64,000 nucleotides of DNA from an uncultured PS1 clade bacterium (GCA_902624095.1 CACNWB010000003.1:1-64000); one strand, 5' to 3'; positions 42,609 through 52,934 are shown, counted from the stretch's first letter. The notes: generated by a model from the letters alone, not told the origin. Program-made: numbers and translations.

Positions 42609-43706
42609 ATGCCTTGGGAAAATAATTCGGGTGGCGATCGCGGCCCTTGGGGTGGTGGTCCAAACCGTGGGTCACGTCGCGGTTCGGGTCCAAACGAGCC
42701 TAATATTGACGAACTTATCGAGCAAATGCGTAAGCGGATGCGCGAAATCCTGCCAGGTGGAGGCGGGTCGTCCATATTGGTCGTGTTTGGTGTTTTGCTG
42801 ACATTTTGGGGGCTATCGGGTTTTTACCGGGTGCAAGCGGATGAGCAGGGCGTTGTGTTGCGCTTCGGCAAGTTTTTGACGCAGACCAGCCCAGGCCTCA
42901 ATTACCATCTGCCATGGCCCATCGAGACAGCTATCACGCCCAAGGTTACAACCGTTAATCGCGTGGATATCGGCATGCGTGGCGGCCTTGAAGACCGGCG
43001 TGGTTCCAATGCTGTCACCCGTGATGTGCCGGAAGAAAGCCTGATGCTGACAGGCGATGAAAATATCGTCGATGTCGATTTTTCCGTGTTTTGGGTTATC
43101 ACTAATGCGCCGGACTTTTTGTTCAATATTCAAAACCCGACTGGCACAGTGAAGGCCGTTGCCGAAAGCACCATGCGTGAAATTATCGGGCAAAATGACA
43201 TCCAGCCGATTTTGACCGAGCAACGTCAGAAAAACGAGGAACAAGTCAAGGCTCTGATGCAGCAAACGCTGGACAGCTATGACGCTGGTATTGGCATCAC
43301 GCAGGTGAAAATGCAAAAAGTTGACCCGCCTGCAGCTGTCATTGACGCTTTTCGCGATGTGCAAGCCGCGCGCGCCGACCAGGAACGCGCGCGTAATGAA
43401 GCCAACAGTTACGCCAATCGCGTGGTGCCTGAAGCGCAAGGCGAGGCCGTGCGTATCCGTCGTGAGGCGGAAGCCTATCGTGCCCAAACTGTCGCCGAAG
43501 CCGATGGTGAGGCCACCCGCTTTGCCTCGATTTACGATGAATATCGCAATGCGCGCGGAGTTACGCGCCAGCGCATGTTTCTTGAGACGCTTGAGCGCGT
43601 TCTCGGCAACACCAATAAAGTTATCATTGATCAGGAAGGTGGCGGGTCGGGTGTTGTGCCCTATTTGCCGCTCGATCAGCTGAACCGTAAGAAGGAGGCC
43701 AACTAA
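42609..43706 (+). CDS. hflK: FtsH protease modulator HflK
   Basis: SPF/band-7 protein; 'SGFYRVQADEQGVVLRFGKFLTQTSPGLNYHLPWPIE'. Confidence 0.94.
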   Translation: MPWENNSGGDRGPWGGGPNRGSRRGSGPNEPNIDELIEQMRKRMREILPGGGGSSILVVFGVLLTFWGLSGFYRVQADEQGVVLRFGKFLTQTSPGLNYHLPWPIETAITPKVTTVNRVDIGMRGGLEDRRGSNAVTRDVPEESLMLTGDENIVDVDFSVFWVITNAPDFLFNIQNPTGTVKAVAESTMREIIGQNDIQPILTEQRQKNEEQVKALMQQTLDSYDAGIGITQVKMQKVDPPAAVIDAFRDVQAARADQERARNEANSYANRVVPEAQGEAVRIRREAEAYRAQTVAEADGEATRFASIYDEYRNARGVTRQRMFLETLERVLGNTNKVIIDQEGGGSGVVPYLPLDQLNRKKEAN

Positions 43707-44734
43707 TGGGTCGTCTAACCGGAATTATTGGAGTGGTTCTTGTGGTAGCGCTGGGCATATTGGCGTCGGCTTCTATATTCACCGTTCATCAGACACAGCA
43801 GGCACTGGTTCTGCAATTTGGTGACCCGCGCCGTGTCATAACCGAGCCGGGGTTGAACTTCAAAGTGCCGTTCGTGCAGAATGTAATCTCTATCGACAAG
43901 CGTATTCTCGATCTCGACAGCCCGGCCGAGGAATTGATTGCCTCTGACCAGAAGCGTCTGGTTGTCGATGCATTTACGCGCTATCGCATTATCGATCCGC
44001 TGCAATTCTACAAAGCCCTGCGTGACGAGCGCCGCGCGCGTTCAAGACTGGCCGCGATTGTGTCGTCTTCGATGCGTTCTGTTTTGGGTGAGGAGGAGTT
44101 TCAGGCAGTCGTGCGCGACAAGCGAGATGATTTGATGACCCGCATTCGCGATTTGGTAAATGAACAGGCAAGCGATTTCGGCATTGAAATCGTCGATGTC
44201 CGCATTCGTCGCGCTGATCTGCCGGAGGCTAACTCGCAGGCCATTTACCGGCGCATGCAAACCGAGCGTGAGCAAGAAGCCGCCGAGTTTCGCGCGCGCG
44301 GGCAGGAGGTGTCGCGTGCCATCCGCGCCCAGGCCGACAAGCAGGTGACCGTTTTGCTCGCCGAAGCGACCCGTGACAGTGAAATTATCCGCGGTCAGGG
44401 TGATGGGTGCCGCAACCGGGTATTTGCGAAAGTCTTCGGGCAAGACCCCGACTTTTTCGCCTTTTACCGGTCTATGCAAGCCTATGAGCGCGCGCTCGAG
44501 GATGAAGGCACAACTATGGTGCTGTCGCCTGACAGTGCGTTTTTCCAGTTTTTGCGCGACCCGAACAGTGTGCTGGCAAACAGTCGTCAGGGTTCGGTCA
44601 AACGCGGAGAGCGGGTCAATATCAACAGACTGACCGCCGATGGCAAAAGCCTGAGCGGTGCGCTATGCCCCGAAATCGAAGAACAGGCTTTGGCTGATGC
44701 CGCCGCATCTGCTGAAGAGCAGGCGGCCGAGTAG
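43706..44734 (+). CDS. hflC: Protease modulator HflC
   Basis: SIFTVHQTQQALVLQFGDPRRVITEPGLNFKVPF; FFAFYRSMQAYERAL. Confidence 0.94.
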   Translation: MGRLTGIIGVVLVVALGILASASIFTVHQTQQALVLQFGDPRRVITEPGLNFKVPFVQNVISIDKRILDLDSPAEELIASDQKRLVVDAFTRYRIIDPLQFYKALRDERRARSRLAAIVSSSMRSVLGEEEFQAVVRDKRDDLMTRIRDLVNEQASDFGIEIVDVRIRRADLPEANSQAIYRRMQTEREQEAAEFRARGQEVSRAIRAQADKQVTVLLAEATRDSEIIRGQGDGCRNRVFAKVFGQDPDFFAFYRSMQAYERALEDEGTTMVLSPDSAFFQFLRDPNSVLANSRQGSVKRGERVNINRLTADGKSLSGALCPEIEEQALADAAASAEEQAAE

Positions 44735-44767
44735 AGCTGGGCATTTAACCGGGGATTGGCGTAACAC

Positions 44768-44956
44768 TTGCTGATTGACACAGTTCTTCTGGCATTTGGG
44801 CTGGTATTGGCTTTTGAGGGTGCCGTCTATGCCCTTTTTCCGACATTTTTGCGGCGTATTATACGGCAGCTCGACATGGTCAATGATGCACAGCTTCGTC
44901 TCGGTGGTCTTGCCGCTTTAGTTGCCGGCGTCGTTTTGGTCTGGTTGGTAAATTGA
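44768..44956 (+). CDS. DUF2065 (YjeT-like) membrane protein
   Basis: 62 aa with two TM segments; located after hflC. Confidence 0.75.
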   Translation: MLIDTVLLAFGLVLAFEGAVYALFPTFLRRIIRQLDMVNDAQLRLGGLAALVAGVVLVWLVN

Positions 44957-44969
44957 AAGCAGGTATGCA

Positions 44970-46412
44970 ATGACAATTATCTCATCTTTTTTTCGACATT
45001 CTCGATCCGTAATAGTGGCGGCAGCCCTTTTGGGGCTTGCGACCCCAGCGCTGGCGCGCGGCGTTCCGGACGGATTTGCCGATCTCGCAGAACGCCTGAT
45101 GCCCGCCGTGGTCAATATCTCTACCAGCCAGACCGTCGACACCAATGCGACTCCGCCGAGTCAGCCACCCTTTAACGATTTCTTCGAAGAGTTTTTTCGC
45201 CAACGCCAAGACCCACAAGCTCCCAGCCGCCGAAAGGTGTCATCGCTGGGTTCGGGCTTTGTGATTGACCCTGAGGGCATCATCATTACCAATAATCACG
45301 TCATAGAGGAAGCCGACGAAATTGTCGTCAATTTCTCCGATGGTTCGAAATATGATGCGACCGTTATCGGGCGAGACCCGAAAACCGATATTGCAGTGCT
45401 CAAAATAAAAGCCGACAAGGCCCTGCCATTTGTGCCGATGGGAAATTCCTCCTCCGCCCGCGTGGGCGACTGGGTAATTGCCATTGGCAATCCGTTCGGG
45501 CTAGGCGGGTCATTGTCGGCCGGGGTCATCTCGGCGATTAACCGCGACATCAATGCTGGCCCATATGACAGCTTCATCCAGACTGATGCCGCGATTAATC
45601 GCGGCAATTCGGGTGGCCCGCTGTTTAACCTCGACGGCGAGGTTATCGGCGTCAATTCGGCTATTATTTCCCCATCGGGTGGCTCGGTCGGTATCGGATT
45701 TTCGATACCTGCGGATCTGGCAAGTTCGGTGATCGCACAGCTTCGCAAATTCGGTGAAACGCGGCGCGGTTGGCTGGGTGTGCGCATTCAGGCGGTTACG
45801 GATGACCTTGCCGAAAGTCTGGGTCTTGATAAGCCTCATGGTGCGCTGGTGACGGAAGTTTCCGAAGATGGTCCAGCGAAAAAGGGCGGTATTCGTGTCC
45901 GTGATGTGATTGTTCGCTTCAACGGTACAGACGTGCCGCAAATGCGTGATTTGCCGCGTATTGTTGCCGATACGGAAATTAACAAAAAGGTTAAGGTCGA
46001 GGTTATCCGGAGCGGTAAAAGCAAAACACTGACCATTGTTACCGGTCGCCTTGAAGAGCCGCTGGCGCAAAAAATAGATGCTGAGCCGAAAGAGCAGGAA
46101 AATAACAGCGATAATCTTAGAGTTCAGGGGCTTACGCTAGCCGATATTGATGATACGCTACGCGAGCGGTTTCAACTTGACCCCAAGGTTAAAGGCGCGG
46201 TGCTGCTAAAAGTGGCCTCCGACAGCCATGCGGCTGAAAAGGGCCTCCGGCCCGGCGACGTCATTTCCGAGGTGGAACAGCGCGAAACCAAAGGCGCAGC
46301 AGAAGTTGTCAAAGCGATCAATGACGCCGCTGCCGACGGCATGAAAAAAGCGCTGTTGCTGGTGACATCGCGCGCCGGCATTCGCTATGTCGTCATTGAT
46401 TTGACGCCGTAA
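44970..46412 (+). CDS. Do/DegP-family periplasmic serine protease
   Basis: GSGFVIDPEGIIITNNHVI, GNSGGPLFNLDGEVIGVNSA, two PDZ domains. Confidence 0.95.
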   Translation: MTIISSFFRHSRSVIVAAALLGLATPALARGVPDGFADLAERLMPAVVNISTSQTVDTNATPPSQPPFNDFFEEFFRQRQDPQAPSRRKVSSLGSGFVIDPEGIIITNNHVIEEADEIVVNFSDGSKYDATVIGRDPKTDIAVLKIKADKALPFVPMGNSSSARVGDWVIAIGNPFGLGGSLSAGVISAINRDINAGPYDSFIQTDAAINRGNSGGPLFNLDGEVIGVNSAIISPSGGSVGIGFSIPADLASSVIAQLRKFGETRRGWLGVRIQAVTDDLAESLGLDKPHGALVTEVSEDGPAKKGGIRVRDVIVRFNGTDVPQMRDLPRIVADTEINKKVKVEVIRSGKSKTLTIVTGRLEEPLAQKIDAEPKEQENNSDNLRVQGLTLADIDDTLRERFQLDPKVKGAVLLKVASDSHAAEKGLRPGDVISEVEQRETKGAAEVVKAINDAAADGMKKALLLVTSRAGIRYVVIDLTP

Positions 46413-46431
46413 ATCTCTGGGCAGGCTTCGG

Positions 46432-47334
46432 TCAACCTTTGACAAAGTCCGATTTGGCGTAACCTTGCAAATACAGCAGTGCAGTCAGGTCGCCATGCTT
46501 CACCGTATAGCGTGCGGCAGCTGCCACGGCGGACTTGGCCCGAAATGCAACCCCCATGCCGGCGGCCTCTAGCATTGCCAAATCATTCGAGCCATCGCCC
46601 ACGGCTAAGGCTTGAGCTGGTGAAATGCCAAGCTCTTTGCTCCAGACCCGCATAATGTTGGCCTTGGCTGCGCAGCCCAATATTGGGTCTGTGACGGTGC
46701 CGTCGAGCTTATTATCGGCAATGCCTAGATCATTGCTCTGAAAGCGGTCAAAGCCCAGCCTGTCAGCAATTTTTTCTGCGAAAAACCGAAAGCCCCCGGA
46801 AACAAGCCCACAAGTGGTCGCGTTAGCGTTTAATGTCGCTAACAGGGTCGCCGCACCGGGCATGAGCGAAATACGATTGTCATAAAGCGTCTGCAAAGCG
46901 GAAACGGGCAATCCGGTTAACATGGCGACGCGTTCGCGCAAGGACGGTTCGAAATCAAGTTCGCCGCGCATGGCGCGCGCCGTAATGTCGACCATTTTTT
47001 CCTGAACGCCAAACTCGACCGCCAACTCGTCCAGACATTCCTGCTCGATAATCGTGCTTTCCATATCTGCGACCAGGAGTTGTTTGTGCCGTTCGGCGGC
47101 GGCCACGATATTAATGTCGACTGGCGCGCTGCACAGACACTGCCGCACCGCTTTTTTTATGTCCTGTCCTCGCGTTTCGTTGGTGTCCGATAATCCAAAT
47201 TCCACGGCCTCTGCATCGCCCAGCACATTTGGCGACGTGGCACCCGCTAGAGTATCGGCAATCCGGCTTACCAAGTCGGCCGTCAAAACACCCGCACCTG
47301 GCGGCGCGGTTAGGACCAGAAATTCTTTTGTCAT
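46432..47334 (-). CDS. serB: Phosphoserine phosphatase
   Basis: LLVADMESTIIEQECLDELA, GLVSGGFRFF, AVGDGSNDLAMLEAAGMGVAF. Confidence 0.93.
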   Translation of the reverse strand: MTKEFLVLTAPPGAGVLTADLVSRIADTLAGATSPNVLGDAEAVEFGLSDTNETRGQDIKKAVRQCLCSAPVDINIVAAAERHKQLLVADMESTIIEQECLDELAVEFGVQEKMVDITARAMRGELDFEPSLRERVAMLTGLPVSALQTLYDNRISLMPGAATLLATLNANATTCGLVSGGFRFFAEKIADRLGFDRFQSNDLGIADNKLDGTVTDPILGCAAKANIMRVWSKELGISPAQALAVGDGSNDLAMLEAAGMGVAFRAKSAVAAAARYTVKHGDLTALLYLQGYAKSDFVKG

Positions 47335-47361
47335 GGCACGGAAACTATTAAAACTGGAAAT

Positions 47362-48318
47362 ATGAAACCCAACATGTCATCGGCTCCTTCGGCCTTTCTT
47401 ATCGCAGGCGCGACCGCCAGCGGCAAGTCGGTATTGGCACTTACAATTGCTGAGGCCTTTAACGGTGTCATTATTAATACCGATTCAATGCAAGTCTACG
47501 ACACATTGCAGGTGTTGACCGCGCGCCCCGATGCGGCTTTTTTGGCGCGTGTGCCGCACTATCTTTACGGACATGTCAGCCCACAATCCGACTATAGCGT
47601 GGGGCATTGGGTAGCAGATGCGGCCGCGGCGTTGGCGCAGGCGCGCGCCAACGGGCAAATTCCGGTTTTCACCGGCGGCACTGGGCTTTATTTCAGAGCA
47701 CTGTTAAACGGGCTGGTGGATATTCCCGAGATCCCAGCCGCGGTGCGCGAAGACTTGCACGCACGCCATGAAAATGAAGGCGTTCTTGCGCTTCACGCTG
47801 AATTGAAGACCCGCGACCCGAAACTTGCCGCCCGCCTGCATCCAAACGACCCTCAGCGCATTTTGCGCGGGCTGGAGGTCGTCGAGGCGACGGGGCGCCC
47901 CCTGTCTGACTGGCAGGCCGACACGCAAGAACCGCTTTTGCCAGAACCGGCCGCATGCCTCATGCTTGCGCCATCGCGCGACTGGCTTTATGCGCGATGC
48001 GATGCGCGATTTGTGGCCATGCTGGCGGATGGCGCGGCACAGGACGAGGTTGCAGCCCTTTCAGCCCTCCATTTGCCCCCCCAGGCGATGGCGTTGAAGG
48101 CACTGGGCGTAGCCGAATTACAGGCCGTTGCGCGCGGTGAAATGGAGCTCGAAACGGCAATCGCGCAGACACAAATGCACACACGCCGCTATGCAAAACG
48201 GCAAATGACCTGGTTTCGCAATCAAATGCCCGATTGGGCGAGCTTCACAGAGCAAGATTACGAAGATAATTTCGCCAATATCTTTTCATTTATTTCAAAA
48301 AAACACTTGACTTGGTAA
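47362..48318 (+). CDS. miaA: tRNA dimethylallyltransferase MiaA
   Basis: IAGATASGKSVLALTIAEAFNGVIINTDSMQVYDTL, FTGGTGLYFRALLNGL, RRYAKRQMTWFRNQ. Confidence 0.94.
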   Translation: MKPNMSSAPSAFLIAGATASGKSVLALTIAEAFNGVIINTDSMQVYDTLQVLTARPDAAFLARVPHYLYGHVSPQSDYSVGHWVADAAAALAQARANGQIPVFTGGTGLYFRALLNGLVDIPEIPAAVREDLHARHENEGVLALHAELKTRDPKLAARLHPNDPQRILRGLEVVEATGRPLSDWQADTQEPLLPEPAACLMLAPSRDWLYARCDARFVAMLADGAAQDEVAALSALHLPPQAMALKALGVAELQAVARGEMELETAIAQTQMHTRRYAKRQMTWFRNQMPDWASFTEQDYEDNFANIFSFISKKHLTW

Positions 48319-48400
48319 TATTCAACCTCTAATTTGCCTTTAAATGGCAAAAAAGGCGGGCGCCAGGCAGAACGCACGTCCTTTTTTCCGTGGTTTTTGA
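48307..48400 (+). promoter_or_regulatory. ilvB promoter and leader: TTGACT-N17-TAATTT, 18-codon ORF, A6GG/CCT6 terminator-like hairpin
   Basis: -35 48307-48312, -10 48330-48335; ORF 48344-48400 MAKKAGARQNARPFFRGF; stem 48349-48356 / 48380-48387. Confidence 0.6.
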
Positions 48401-48411
48401 GGAGACATGAT

Positions 48412-50169
48412 ATGTCTGCGACCATGACAGGCGCGCAAATTGTTCTGAAGGCTCTGCAAGATCAGGGCGTGGAGCATATTTTCGGCTATCCAGGTGGTGC
48501 TGTTCTGCCGATTTATGATGAAATTTTTCAGCAAGATGCGGTCGAGCATATTCTGGTGCGCCACGAGCAGGGTGCGACCCATGCCGCGGAAGGTTATGCG
48601 CGCTCTACCGGCAAGCCGGGCGTTGTGCTGGTTACATCTGGGCCTGGTGCGACCAATGCGGTGACGGGACTGACGGATGCGCTGATGGACTCAATACCGA
48701 TGGTATGCATCACTGGTCAGGTCGCCACACATCTTATTGGCAATGATGCGTTTCAGGAAGCCGATACGGTGGGCATTACGCGGCCCTGCACCAAGCATAA
48801 TTATCTGGTAAAATCAGCCGATGATTTGCCGCGCATTCTGCATGAGGCATTTCATGTGGCGACAACCGGACGCCCGGGCCCTGTTGTGGTCGATATTCCT
48901 AAGGACGTTCAGTTCGCCGAAGCAAAATATATGCGCCCCACAGCCGTTAAGCACAAGACCTATAAGCCCCAGATCAAGGGCGATATAGAGGCGATTTACA
49001 CAGCGGTTGACCTGATTTCTAAGGCCAAAAAACCGGTATTTTATTCTGGCGGCGGGGTCATTAATTCCGGCCCGCAGGCAAGCCAGCTATTGCGCGAGTT
49101 TGTAAAGCTGACAGGCTTCCCTATTACATCAACACTGATGGGGCTTGGTGCTTTTCCGTCTGCCGACCCACAATGGCTAGGCATGCTCGGCATGCACGGA
49201 ACTTATGAGGCAAATCTGGCGATGCATGATTGCGACGTCATGATCAATATCGGTGCGCGTTTCGACGACCGCATCACAGGTCGGCTAGATGCGTTTTCGC
49301 CCAATTCCAAGAAAATCCACATTGATATCGACCCGTCATCGATCAACAAAAATGTGGCGGTGGATCTGCCGATTGTTGGCGATGTGGCGCATGTTCTCGA
49401 AGACATGTTGCGCGTCTGGAAGTCGCGCGCCGTCGAGCCCGACAAAAAGGCACTGACCGATTGGTGGGCGGAAATCGAAACGTGGCGCCGGCGCAAATGC
49501 CTTGCCTATCGCAAAGATGACAAAGCCATCAAACCGCAATATGCGGTTGAGCGGCTTTACGAGCTGACCAAAGGCCCGAACACCTATATCACCACCGAGG
49601 TCGGCCAGCATCAGATGTGGGCGGCGCAATATTACCGTTTTGAAGAACCCAATCGCTGGATGACCTCCGGCGGGCTGGGCACAATGGGCTATGGCATCCC
49701 CGCGGCGGTCGGTGTTCAGGTTGCCCATCCGGATGCGCTGGTGATCGATATTGCCGGCGAAGCTTCTGTTCTGATGACCATGCAGGAAATCTCCACAGCA
49801 GTGCAATATCGCTTGCCGGTCAAAATATTCATTCTGAATAATGAATATATGGGCATGGTACGCCAATGGCAGGAACTCCTGCATGGCGGGCGCTATTCGA
49901 GCAGCTATTCAGAAGCGCTGCCCGATTTTGTCAAGCTGGCCGAGGCTTATGGTGCCACCGGCATTCGCGCCGAAAAGCCGGACGAACTGGATGACGCCAT
50001 CCGCAAAATGATAAAAACAAAAGGCCCGGTTATTTTTGACTGCATTGTCACTAAGGAAGAAAACTGTTTCCCCATGATACCGTCGGGCGCGGCGCATAAT
50101 GATATGTTGCTGGCCGATGATCAGGGGTTGGATATTGAGGTGTCCGACGCTGGCAAAGTCATGGTGTAA
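48412..50169 (+). CDS. ilvB: Acetolactate synthase large subunit
   Basis: FGYPGGAVLPIYDEI, VRHEQGATHAAEGYARSTGKPGVVLVTSGPGATN, ILNNEYMGMVRQWQEL; start ATG 48412. Confidence 0.96.
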   Translation: MSATMTGAQIVLKALQDQGVEHIFGYPGGAVLPIYDEIFQQDAVEHILVRHEQGATHAAEGYARSTGKPGVVLVTSGPGATNAVTGLTDALMDSIPMVCITGQVATHLIGNDAFQEADTVGITRPCTKHNYLVKSADDLPRILHEAFHVATTGRPGPVVVDIPKDVQFAEAKYMRPTAVKHKTYKPQIKGDIEAIYTAVDLISKAKKPVFYSGGGVINSGPQASQLLREFVKLTGFPITSTLMGLGAFPSADPQWLGMLGMHGTYEANLAMHDCDVMINIGARFDDRITGRLDAFSPNSKKIHIDIDPSSINKNVAVDLPIVGDVAHVLEDMLRVWKSRAVEPDKKALTDWWAEIETWRRRKCLAYRKDDKAIKPQYAVERLYELTKGPNTYITTEVGQHQMWAAQYYRFEEPNRWMTSGGLGTMGYGIPAAVGVQVAHPDALVIDIAGEASVLMTMQEISTAVQYRLPVKIFILNNEYMGMVRQWQELLHGGRYSSSYSEALPDFVKLAEAYGATGIRAEKPDELDDAIRKMIKTKGPVIFDCIVTKEENCFPMIPSGAAHNDMLLADDQGLDIEVSDAGKVMV

Positions 50170-50256
50170 AGTCGAACTGTGAGGCAGGGGCTTCCATAAA
50201 ACATGCGCCTCAGTTATGAATAGCGCGGCGTTGATACCCAGCCCATGTGAGGAAAA

Positions 50257-50769
50257 ATGACCATGCAAGACCAGATCAATACCCATACCATTTCGGTTCT
50301 GGTGGATAACGAAGCTGGCGTGCTGGCGCGGGTTATCGGATTGTTTTCTGGGCGCGGCTACAATATTGATAGCCTGACAGTGGCCGAGGTTGACGATGGG
50401 GCGCACACATCGCGCATAACTGTTGTCACCACTGGCACGCCCATGGTAATTGAGCAAATAAAAGCCCAACTGGGCCGCCTCGTGCCGGTACATCGCGTAG
50501 TCGACCTCACAGTGGAAACCGACAGCGTTGAGCGCGAATTGGCTCTCATCAAAGTATCCGGCAAGGGCGAAGCTCGTGTCGAGGCATTGCGCATGTCGGA
50601 GGCGTTTCGCGCGCGCGTGGTTGACGCAACGCCGGACAGTTTTGTTTTCGAGCTGACTGGACGAACGGGAAAAATTGATGCCTTTATCGGCCTCATGCGT
50701 CCCCTGGGGCTGAAAGAAGTTTCGCGAACCGGTGTCGCGGCCATTGCGCGCGGCGCCGAGGCCATGTAA
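50257..50769 (+). CDS. ilvN: Acetolactate synthase small subunit
   Basis: HTISVLVDNEAGVLARVIGLFSGRGYNIDSLTV (ACT domain). Confidence 0.95.
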   Translation: MTMQDQINTHTISVLVDNEAGVLARVIGLFSGRGYNIDSLTVAEVDDGAHTSRITVVTTGTPMVIEQIKAQLGRLVPVHRVVDLTVETDSVERELALIKVSGKGEARVEALRMSEAFRARVVDATPDSFVFELTGRTGKIDAFIGLMRPLGLKEVSRTGVAAIARGAEAM

Positions 50770-50817
50770 ACCCATATCCGAAAAACCCTATGGCAACCCA
50801 ATTTCTGGAGTGACTTT

Positions 50818-51828
50818 ATGGACATGCTTTATGACCGCGATGCGGATATCGAACTGATTAAAACCAAAAAAGTGGCCGTTATCGGCTACGGTTCACAAGG
50901 CCACGCCCATGTGTTGAACCTGCGCGACAGTGGGGTCGAGCAAATTTGCGTCGGCCTGCGTGAGGGCTCCAGTTCGGTTGCCAAGGCTGAAGGCGAGGAG
51001 CTTGAGGTCAAGAATATTGCTGAGGCGGCCAGTTGGGCCGATGTGGTTATGATGCTGACACCGGATGAATTGCAAAAAGACATTTACAACGCCAATATCG
51101 GGCCAAATTTGCGCGAAGGTGCAATATTGATGTTTGCCCACGGCCTGTCTATTCATTTTAATCTAATTGTGCCGCGTGCCGATTTGGATGTGGCAATGGT
51201 GGCACCCAAAGGTCCAGGTCATACAGTGCGCGGTGAATATTCCAGAGGCGGCGGCGTGCCGTGTCTGATGGCGGTGCATCAAGACGCCAGCGGCCGGGCC
51301 CGTGATGTTGCCATGTCTTATGCTTGCGGTCTGGGTGGCGGGCGTTCCGGCATTATTGAAACCACTTTCCGTGATGAATGCGAAACCGACCTGTTCGGTG
51401 AGCAGGCCGTCTTGTGCGGCGGCGTAGTAGAGCTTATCAAGGCCGGCTATGAAACGCTTACCGAAGCCGGATATCCGCCGGAAATGGCCTATTTCGAATG
51501 CCTGCACGAGGTCAAACTGATTGTTGATCTGATTTACGAGGGCGGCATCAAAAACATGAATTATTCGATCTCCAACACGGCGGAATTCGGTGAATATGTC
51601 TCCGGCCCGCGCGTGGTAACAGATGAAACCAAGGCGGAGATGAAAAAAATTCTTACTGACATTCAAAGCGGCAAGTTTACTGATCGCTGGATGCAAGGTG
51701 GTCAGGAAGAGATCAAGGATTTTCGTGCGAAGTCCGACGCGCATCCCATCGAGCAGGTGGGCGCCGATTTGCGCGCTAAAATGCCATGGATTTCTGCCAA
51801 TAAACTGGTTGATCAGTCGAAAAACTAG
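50818..51828 (+). CDS. ilvC: Ketol-acid reductoisomerase
   Basis: [66 protein letters not shown]. Confidence 0.97.
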   Translation: MDMLYDRDADIELIKTKKVAVIGYGSQGHAHVLNLRDSGVEQICVGLREGSSSVAKAEGEELEVKNIAEAASWADVVMMLTPDELQKDIYNANIGPNLREGAILMFAHGLSIHFNLIVPRADLDVAMVAPKGPGHTVRGEYSRGGGVPCLMAVHQDASGRARDVAMSYACGLGGGRSGIIETTFRDECETDLFGEQAVLCGGVVELIKAGYETLTEAGYPPEMAYFECLHEVKLIVDLIYEGGIKNMNYSISNTAEFGEYVSGPRVVTDETKAEMKKILTDIQSGKFTDRWMQGGQEEIKDFRAKSDAHPIEQVGADLRAKMPWISANKLVDQSKN

Positions 51829-51860
51829 CGGTTTTTGAGGGCAAACCCTAAAAGCCCGAT

Positions 51861-51920
51861 TATTGCAACCAAACATTTGCTAAATTGCAATATTGCATAT
51901 GTGCACGTAGAGTATTGCAA
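51861..51920. promoter_or_regulatory. Cluster of ATTGCA half-sites including a 12-bp palindrome TGCAATATTGCA
   Basis: ATTGCA at 51862, 51884, 51892, 51914; palindrome 51886-51897. Confidence 0.6.
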
Positions 51921-51922
51921 TT

Positions 51923-52846
51923 ATGAAAAAGCTTGACTGGGACGACTTGCGCTTCTTCTTGGCTGTAGCTGCAGCAGGTAGCCTGTCTGCAGCCGCACGC
52001 GAGTTGGGCGTCAACACCACAACTGCCTTGCGGCGCATTGCCAGTCTGGAAGAGGCATTGCAGGCGCGCTTGTTTGAACGCCTGCGTTCGGGCTATGCAC
52101 TCACCCAAGAAGGTACCCGCCTGATGGAGACGTTAGAGCCCGTTGATCAACGTTTGACCTCGTTATCGCGCGATTTTCAGGCAGGCGCCACCTCACTGCA
52201 GGGCACGGTCAGATTGGGTGCCAGTGATATTATTGCCAGCGGTTTTGTAGCTCCGTCTTTAGGCCGGTTTCGCGCCGAAAAGCCCGATATTGCGCTGGAT
52301 GTTGTCACCGACCCAAGCCTTACTGGGCCGGGCGCCGCCCCACGGGTTTTAAACGCCCTGCGCGATGTCGATTTGGCCCTGCGGCTGGCGCGCCCCACAC
52401 AGGGCGACATGCTGGTGCGTAAGTTGGGCGATGTGGCCTACGGGCTTTATGCCACACCGTCTTACATTGAACGCTTTGGCACGGTGCCGATTAGCGGCGA
52501 TTTGAGCGGCCATCAGATTGTTGGATTTTCGCCCGATGACCGCCCCTTGGGGCCCGTCTGGTGGTTATCGCGCGCCGAGCGTAATGCCCGTGTGATCATG
52601 CGCTCGTCAAATGCGGCTGTTAGGCTGGGCACCGCAATGGCAGATGAGGCGCTCGCCGCCTTGCCTTGTTTTGAGGCGGATCGACTGTCGGGGCTTGAGC
52701 GCATAGCCGGTCCCGATCTAATCGGCGGCTTAGAGTTGTGGTTGCTGACGCGTTCCGATCTGGCCCAGCTCGGTCATGTGCGCGCAGTGATGGATTTTTT
52801 GGTCGGGGAAGTCAAGGCGCGAATGACTGAGTTGTTGGGGCGGTGA
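51923..52846 (+). CDS. LysR-family transcriptional regulator
   Basis: WDDLRFFLAVAAAGSLSAAARELGVNTTTALRRIASLEEALQARLFERL. Confidence 0.92.
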   Translation: MKKLDWDDLRFFLAVAAAGSLSAAARELGVNTTTALRRIASLEEALQARLFERLRSGYALTQEGTRLMETLEPVDQRLTSLSRDFQAGATSLQGTVRLGASDIIASGFVAPSLGRFRAEKPDIALDVVTDPSLTGPGAAPRVLNALRDVDLALRLARPTQGDMLVRKLGDVAYGLYATPSYIERFGTVPISGDLSGHQIVGFSPDDRPLGPVWWLSRAERNARVIMRSSNAAVRLGTAMADEALAALPCFEADRLSGLERIAGPDLIGGLELWLLTRSDLAQLGHVRAVMDFLVGEVKARMTELLGR

Positions 52847-52857
52847 TCTTGTTGAAT

Positions 52858-52886
52858 TTGCTTGCTTCTCGGGCCGCGCTTAGATA
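52858..52886 (+). promoter_or_regulatory. Candidate leuA promoter TTGCTT-N17-TAGATA
   Basis: -35 at 52858-52863, 17-nt spacer, -10 at 52881-52886. Confidence 0.45.
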
Positions 52887-52934
52887 AACAGATAGAGGTT
52901 AATACCAAAGCAAATACAGGTAGTGCGAAACTAA

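Noticed and set aside
48334-48411. N-terminal extension of IlvB (MPLNGKKGGRQAERTSFFPWFLRRHD)
   Set aside because: Overlaps the predicted promoter -10 and leader; ATG 48412 has a good SD (GGAG) and the conserved IlvB N-terminus follows it.
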